From Archivesica marissinica (lineage: Eukaryota; Mollusca; Bivalvia; Venerida; Vesicomyidae), in NCBI GenBank assembly GCA_014843695.1, contig CM026404.1, positions 82,198,628 through 82,262,627 of the forward strand: a stretch of 64,000 nt of DNA. Direction: 5' to 3'. The position numbers and the translations under genes were made by a program. Below the pieces are notes generated by a model that worked only from the letters and a program-made list of their open reading frames with translations, did no database searches and was not told the DNA's origin. Positions 25,001-34,000 of this stretch are shown here, in pieces (position 1 is the first letter of the stretch; the number at the start of each line of letters is the position of its first letter).

Positions 25001-28000
25001 ATTTCCAGACGACACTGAAGAATGAAGCTGTATGTGGCATGGGTTGGGACAGGCACTTGATCGGCCTTTTTGTCTGCTGCAAGGAATTAGGCATGGACAT
25101 GCCAGCTCTATTTCAGAATGCGGTATGAACTTATTAAATTGGTGAGATAATTTAGTGCATCAACAATACCGTATATCTTAGGCATGGACATGCCGGCTCT
25201 ATTTCAGAATGCGGTATGAACTTATTAAATTGGTGAGATAGTTGAGTGCATCAACAATACCGTATATCAGGTGAATTTCACATGCTACAATTTTTGCTTT
25301 TATGTCCATTTTAATATACATAGTTCCCACGGCCTGTGAAAATAGTCAAAAACACTGATAAGATCTTATCTTGGCAGCCATTTTGACAGGCAAGTTTTAT
25401 TAACGGCAATTTCATGATTTTACTAGTAATTCTTTAATTGCAATAACTTTATATTAATTTTGGTTTCTTAAATATAAAATTTGGTATGATTTTAAAGGTA
25501 TTGAAATGCACTTTTTAAATATTAATTTATTTTTTGACAATGATGTATGAATTATAAATTATAAGAACTTAACTTGCACCTATTTTTGAAAGTCTATTTT
25601 CACAGTTGAAATATTAATATACAGGTAAATTATTATTTATTCGTTATTGAAACGAAATTTGTGAAATGATACAAAAAAAATGTCCATTGAGAGCTTTCCA
25701 ACAACGTATGAACCATGGTGATGGGATGAAAAACAATATTTTATGAAGAAAACAAAATTACCCTACTATTATATATAATATCTGATCAACTTTGCCATTC
25801 AAAATGGCTGCCACAGTAGGAATGATGACGTCACACGGGAACTATGTATTCGTGATTATTTAGCTTCGAAATGCATTTTTCCCGTACTGCTGTTTTTACG
25901 TGGAGAATTTTACCTTGACATAAGTTCTGGATCAGGATAAAGTACATAGGCGGTGTGTACCGTGAACAAAAAATTAATTATTTGATCATGTTAACTAGCT
26001 TGCAGTGTGTTTCTCATGTCCTTATTTGAAAAGTAACATTCATTTGAAAGTTTTATTGGCTGTACTGGTTAAATTGAAATAAAATGGTACCTTTATTGGG
26101 AACTAGATTACACGCGTATGTACGAGTGTGTTGTTCGGTCCATGAATCTAGCCGAAGCATGAGGAAATATTTTTATTTTTAATGGTTTAAAGGCCGTTGT
26201 TAGTTTGATAGAGAAAATGTGTGACTCGTTTTCATTTTTATATCAACTTTTATTCAACTCGTTCATCAAAATATCATTAAGCGGACCATCATGCATGTAT
26301 TGTCATTACTCGCTAGAGTCACTTTCATTAATTGTGATTGTTGATCAATTTTCATCATAATTGAAACTTTAAATAGTGTGTACAATATCGTCACACTTTA
26401 TCAATACAGTTATACGTATATTAGGATGGCAACGAATAGCGATTTCGGTATTCGAATATTCGGTCGGAAAGATATTCGAATACTTTTATAGTAATCGGAT
26501 ATTCGGACGTTCGGACGAATATTTGGATATTCGTTGCCATCGCTAATGTATATACATTTTAATTTGGAATTTGTCACTCAAACATGTTTAGACATTAAAG
26601 AAAACATTAAAATCTCGTTAAGATTGTTTAGACATTAAGAAAACATTCAAATCTTGTTAAGAATTTTGCTCATTTAGTCCCATTTTCTCAAGGCAGGGAC
26701 ACGTATTAACGGGTCTTTAGATCTGATATTTTTGTGGAGTTATTTCCCTTTGTGTGTTGCTATATACAGCATACAGACCTGAATCTTACTGTAAATATTC
26801 TCAACAATTTTTTAAGTGCATGATGTTTTCGGACAAAATTCGTCATTGTAATATGTAGACGACACAATTCTATTTTAGCAAAATATTCATTTTGCAGCGG
26901 TGTTCATCCACGAAAATAAAGCTTGTGCAAATAAATAGTGATTAACAGTAGACAGATATGTCTCAAGTGTTAATACCCAGGGTTCCCTCTGTCTGAATTT
27001 TTGTCTGCGCCACTTCTGTCGCCAACTGAAAAAAAATGGAGCCAATTTGAAAAACTTGGAGCCAACTAAGAGCCAGGTCACAGATAAATAGTTGAAGCCA
27101 TGTATTTGTCAAAACATGTTGTGCCAATAAAAAAAGAAACTAAAAAAATTGGCACTGTTACCGTGGCAACATTTACTTGAAATTGATTCATCATATTTGA
27201 AATCAACATCATTCATTTTGTCAAAGCCAGTTTGAGGGGATTGTGTTATACACTGTTTATGTCTTTCTTGTTTTTATCTCAACAGAACGTATTCAAGCCC
27301 GATGTGTTGAGTACGTCTCAGACACCAACCAAGTACACACACTTGTGGAAGGAGGACACTTCTTGTCTCGGAGGTGGTTTCTCCCCGGCAAATCCCGATG
27401 GCTACGGGGTGTCTTACATCATTGTTGGAGAGGACACTAGTAAGATTTCATACAGTTTTATGCAACTTGTACAGGGTTACACGGGGTGATACAATGACTA
27501 GACATTGTGTTGTACAGGGTTACACGGGGTGTTACAATGACTAGACATTGTGTTGTACGGGGTGTTACAATGACTAGACATTTTGTTGTACAGGGTTACA
27601 CAGGGTGTTACAATGACTAGACATTGTGTTGTACAGGGTTACACGGGGTGTTACAATGACTAGACATTTTGTTGTATGGGGTTACACAGGGTGTTACAAT
27701 GACTAGACATTGTGTTGTACAGGGTTACACAGGGTGTTACAATGACTAGACATTGTGTTGTACGGAGTTACACGGGGTGTTACAATGACTAGACATTGTG
27801 TTGTACAGGGTTACACGGGGTGTTACAATGACTAGACATTGTGTTGTATGGGTTACACGGGGTGTTACAATGACTAGACATTGTGTTGTATGGGGTTACA
27901 CGGGGTGTTACAATGACTAGACATTGTGTTGTACAGGGTTACACGGGGTTACAATGACTAGACATTGTGTTGTACGGGTTGGTTACAATGACTAGACATT

Positions 28001-31000
28001 GTGTTGTAGGGGTTACACGGGTGTTACAATGACTAGACATTGTGTTGTATGGGGTTACACGGGGTGTTACAATGACTAGACATTGTGTTGTATGGGGTTA
28101 CACGGGTGTTACAATGACTAGACATTGTGTTGTATGGGGTTACACGGGGTGTTACAATGACTAGACATTGTGTTGTATGGGGTTACACGGGGTGTTACAA
28201 TGACTAGACATTGTGTTGTATGGGGTTACACGGGGTGTTACAATGACTAGACATTGTGTTGTATGGGGTTACACGGGGTGTTACAATGACTAGACATTGT
28301 GTTGTACAGTGTTACACGGGGTGTTACAATGACTAGACATTGTGTTGTACGGGTTACACGGGGTGTTACAATGACTAGACATTGTGTTGTATGGGTTACA
28401 CGGGGTGTTACAATGACTAGACATTGTGTTGTATGGGGTTACACAGGGTGTTACAATGACTAGACATTGTGTTGTACGGGGTTGTGACAATGACTAGACA
28501 TGTGTTGTACGGGTTGGGTGTTACAATGACTAGACATTGTGTTGTAGGGTTACACGGGGTGTTACAATGACTAGACATTGTGTTGTACGGGGTTTTACAT
28601 GTGTTGTGTTGTCGGGGTGTTACAATGACTAGACATTGTGTTGTACTGGGTGTTACAATGACTAGACATTGTGTTGTATGGGGTTACACAGGGTGTTACA
28701 ATGACTAGACATTGTGTTGTATGGGGTTACACGGGGTGTTACAATGACTAGACATTGTGTTGTATGGGGTTACACGGGGTGTTACAATGACTAGACATTG
28801 TGTTGTACGGGGTTACACAGGGTGTTACAATGACTAGACATTGTGTTGTACGGGGTGTTACAATGACTAGACATTGTGTTGTACGGGGTTACACAGGGTG
28901 TTACAATGACTAGACATTGTGTTGTACGGGGTGTTACAATGACTAGACATTGTGTTGTACGGGGTTACACGGGGTGTTACAATGACTAGACATTGTGTTG
29001 TACGGGGTTACACGGGGTGTTACAATGACTAGACATTGTGTTGTACAGGGTTACACGGGGTGTTACAATGACTAGACATTGTGTTGTATGGGGTTACACG
29101 GGGTGTTACAATGACTAGACATTGTGTTGTATGGGGTTACACAGGGTGATACAATGACTAGACATTGTGTTGTATGGGGTTACACAGGGTGTTACAATGA
29201 CTAGACATTGTGTTGTACAGTGTTACACGGGGTGATACAATGACTAGACATTGTGTTGTACAGTGTTGTACGGGGTGTTACAATGACTAGACATTGTGTT
29301 GTATGGGGTTACACAGGGTGATACAATTACTAGACATTGTGTTGTACAGTGTTACACGGGGTGTTACAATGACTAGACATTGTGTTGTACAGTGTTACAC
29401 GGGGTGTTACAATGACTAGACATTGTGTTGTATGGGGTTACACGGGGTGTTACAATGACTAGACATTGTGTTGTATGGGGTTACACAGGGTGTTACAATG
29501 ACTAGACATTGTGTTGTACGGGGTGTTACAATGACTAGACATTGTGTTGTATGGTGTTACACGGGGTGTTACNNNNNNNNNNNNNNNNNNNNNNNNNNNN
29601 NNNNNNNNNNNNNNNNNNNNNNNNNNNNNNNNNNNNNNNNNNNNNNNNNNNNNNNNNNNNNNNNNNNNNNNNNNNNNNNNNNNNNNNNNNNNNNNNNNNN
29701 NNNNNNNNNNNNNNNNNNNNNNNNNNNNNNNNNNNNNNNNNNNNNNNNNNNNNNNNNNNNNNNNNNNNNNNNNNNNNNNNNNNNNNNNNNNNNNNNNNNN
29801 NNNNNNNNNNNNNNNNNNNNNNNNNNNNNNNNNNNNNNNNNNNNNNNNNNNNNNNNNNNNNNNNNNNNNNNNNNNNNNNNNNNNNNNNNNNNNNNNNNNN
29901 NNNNNNNNNNNNNNNNNNNNNNNNNNNNNNNNNNNNNNNNNNNNNNNNNNNNNNNNNNNNNNNNNNNNNNNNNNNNNNNNNNNNNNNNNNNNNNNNNNNN
30001 NNNNNNNNNNNNNNNNNNNNNNNNNNNNNNNNNNNNNNNNNNNNNNNNNNNNNNNNNNNNNNNNNNNNNNNNNNNNNNNNNNNNNNNNNNNNNNNNNNNN
30101 NNNNNNNNNNNNNNNNNNNNNNNNNNNNNNNNNNNNNNNNNNNNNNNNNNNNNNNNNNNNNNNNNNNNNNNNNNNNNNNNNNNNNNNNNNNNNNNNNNNN
30201 NNNNNNNNNNNNNNNNNNNNNNNNNNNNNNNNNNNNNNNNNNNNNNNNNNNNNNNNNNNNNNNNNNNNNNNNNNNNNNNNNNNNNNNNNNNNNNNNNNNN
30301 NNNNNNNNNNNNNNNNNNNNNNNNNNNNNNNNNNNNNNNNNNNNNNNNNNNNNNNNNNNNNNNNNNNNNNNNNNNNNNNNNNNNNNNNNNNNNNNNNNNN
30401 NNNNNNNNNNNNNNNNNNNNNNNNNNNNNNNNNNNNNNNNNNNNNNNNNNNNNNNNNNNNNNNNNNNNNNNNNNNNNNNNNNNNNNNNNNNNNNNNNNNN
30501 NNNNNNNNNNNNNNNNNNNNNNNNNNNNNNNNNNNNNNNNNNNNNNNNNNNNNNNNNNNNNNNNNNNNNNNNTGTTACAATGACTAGACATTGTGTTGTA
30601 TGGGGTTACACGGGGTGTTACAATGACTAGACATTGTGTTGTATGGGGTTACACGGGGTGTTACAATGACTAGACATTGTGTTGTACAGGGTTACACGGG
30701 GTGTTACAATGACTAGACATTGTGTTGTATGGGGTTACACGGGGTGTTACAATGACTAGACATTGTGTTGTACGGGGTTACACAGGGTGTTACAATGACT
30801 AGACATTGTGTTGTACAGGGTTACACGGGGTGTTACAATGACTAGACATTGTGTTGTACGGGGTTACACGGGGTGTTACAATGACTAGACATTGTGTTGT
30901 ACGGGGTTACACGGGGTGTTACAATGACTAGACATTGTGTTGTACGGGGTTACACAGGGTGTTACAATGACTAGACATTGTGTTGTATGGGGTTACACGG

Positions 31001-34000
31001 GGTGTTACAATGACTAGACATTGTGTTGTGGGGTTACACGGGGTGTTACAATGACTAGACATTGTGTTGTACGGGGTTACACGGGGTGTTACAATGACTA
31101 GACATTGTGTTGTATGGGGTTACACGGGGTGTTACAATGACTAGACATTGTGTTGTACGGGTTACACGGGTGTTACAATGACTAGACATTGTGTTGTACG
31201 GGGTTACACGGGGTGTTACAATGACTAGACATTGTGTTGTACGGGGTTACACGGGGTGTTACAATGACTAGACATTGTGTTGTACGGGGTTACACGGGGT
31301 GTTACAATGACTAGACATTGTGTTGTATGGGGTTACACGGGGTGTTACAATGACTAGACATTGTGTTGTACGGGGTTACACGGGGTGTTACAATGACTAG
31401 ACATTGTGTTGTACGGGGTTACACAGGGTGTTACAATGACTAGACATTGTGTTGTATGGGGTTACACGGGGTGTTACAATGACTAGACATTGTGTTGTAT
31501 GGGGTTACACGGGGTGTTACAATGACTAGACATTGTGTTGTATGGGGTTACACGGGGTGTTACAATGACTAGACATTGTGTTGTATGGGGTTACACGGGG
31601 TGTTACAATGACTAGACATTGTGTTGTATGGGGTTACACGGGGTGTTACAATGACTAGACATTGTGTTGTACAGGGTTACACGGGGTGTTACAATGACTA
31701 GACATTGTGTTGTACGGGGTTACACGGGGTGTTACAATGACTAGACATTGTGTTGTATGGGGTTACACAGGGTGTTACAATGACTAGACATTGTGTTGTA
31801 TGGGGTTACACGGGGTGTTACAATGACTAGACATTGTGTTGTATGGGGTTACACGGGGTGTTACAATGACTAGACATTGTGTTGTATGGGGTTACACGGG
31901 GTGTTACAATGACTAGACATTGTGTTGTATGGGGTTACACGGGGTGTTACAATGACTAGACATTGTGTTGTACAGGGTTACACGGGGTGTTACAATGACT
32001 AGACATTGTGTTGTATGGGGTTACACGGGTGTTACAATGACTAGACATTGTGTTGTATAGGGTTACACGGGGTGTTACAATGACTAGACATTGTGTTGTA
32101 TGGGGTTACACGGGGTGTTACAATGACTAGACATTGTGTTGTATAGGGTTACACGGGGTGTTACAATGACTAGACATTGTGTTGTATGGGGTTACACGGG
32201 GTGTTACAATGACTAGACATTGTGTTGTATGGGGTGTTACAATGACTAGACATTGTGTTGTATGGGGTTACACGGGGTGTTACAATGACTAGACATTGTG
32301 TTGTATGGGGTGTTACAATGACTAGACATTGTGTTGTATGGGGTTACACGGGGTGTTACAATGACTAGACATTGTGTTGTATGGGGTTACACAGGGTGTT
32401 ACAATGACTAGACATTGTGTTGTATGGGGTTACACGGGGTGTTACAATGACTAGACATTGTGTTGTACGGGGTTACACGGGGTGTTACAATGACTAGACA
32501 TTGTGTTGTACGGGGTGTTACAATGACTAGACATTGTGTTGTATGGGGTTACACGGGGTGTTACAATGACTAGACATTGTGTTGTACGGGGTGTTACAAT
32601 GACTAGACATTGTGTTGTATGGGTTACACGGGGTGTTACAATGACTAGACATTGTGTTGTACAGGGTTACACGGGGTGTTACAATGACTAGACATTGTGT
32701 TGTATGGGGTTACACGGGGTGTTACAATGACTAGACATTGTGTTGTATGGGTTACACGGGGTGTTACAATGACTAGACATTGTGTTGTACGGGGTGTTAC
32801 AATGACTAGACATTGTGTTGTACGGGGTGTTACAATGACTAGACATTGTGTTGTACGGGGTGTTACAATGACTAGACATTGTGTTGTACGGGGTGTTACA
32901 ATGACTAGACATTGTGTTGTACGGGGTGTTACAATGACTAGACATTGTGTTGTACGGGGTGTTACAATGACTAGACATTGTGTTGTACGGGGTGTTACAA
33001 TGACTAGACATTGTGTTGTACGGGGTGTTACAATGACTAGACATTGTGTTGTACGGGGTGTTACAATGACTAGACATTGTGTTGTACGGGGTGTTACAAT
33101 GACTAGACATTGTGTTGTACGGGGTGTTACAATGACTAGACATTGTGTTGTACGGGATGTTACAATGACTAGACATTGTGTTGTACGGGATGTTACAATG
33201 ACTAGACATTGTGTTGTACGGGGTTACACGGAGTGTTACAATGACTAGACATTGTGTTGTACAGGGTTACACGGGGTGTTACAATGACTAGACATTGTGT
33301 TGTACAGGGTTACACGGGGTGTTACAATGACTAGACATTGTGTTGTACAGGGTTACACAGGGTGTTACAATGACTAGACATTGTGTTGTATGGGGTTACA
33401 CGGGGTGTTACAATGACTAGACATTGTGTTGTACGGGGTGTTACAATGACTAGACATTGTGTTGTATGGGGTTACACGGGGTGTTACAATGACTAGACAT
33501 TGTGTTGTACGGGGTTACACAGGGTGTTACAATGACTAGACATTGTGTTGTACAGGGTTACACGGGGTGTTACAATGACTAGACATTGTGTTGTACAGGG
33601 TTCACAGGTGTTACAATGACTAGACATTGTGTTGTACGGGTGTTACAATGACTAGACATTGTGTTGTACGGGGTGTTACAATGACTAGACATTGTGTTGT
33701 ACGGGGTGTTACAATGACTAGACATTGTGTTGTATGGGGTTACACGGGGTGTTACAATGACTAGACATTGTGTTGTACGGGGTGTTACAATGACTAGACA
33801 TTGTGTTGTACGGGTTACACGGGGTGTTACAATGACTAGACATTGTGTTGTACGGGTTACACAGGTGTTACAATGACTAGACATTGTGTTGTACGGGGTG
33901 TTACAATGACTAGACATTGTGTTGTACGGGTTACACGGGTGTTACAATGACTAGACATTGTGTTGTACGGGGTTACACAGGTGTTACAATGACTAGAATT

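Noticed and set aside
29468..30630. Frames of about 350 codons consisting mostly of X
   Set aside because: They run through the 1000-N gap; only short repeat-encoded ends are real sequence.
32688..33248. 173- and 183-codon frames in the 33-bp units ([11 protein letters not shown] / [11 protein letters not shown])
   Set aside because: Products of a homogenised block of 33-bp satellite in an intron of a gene on the + strand.
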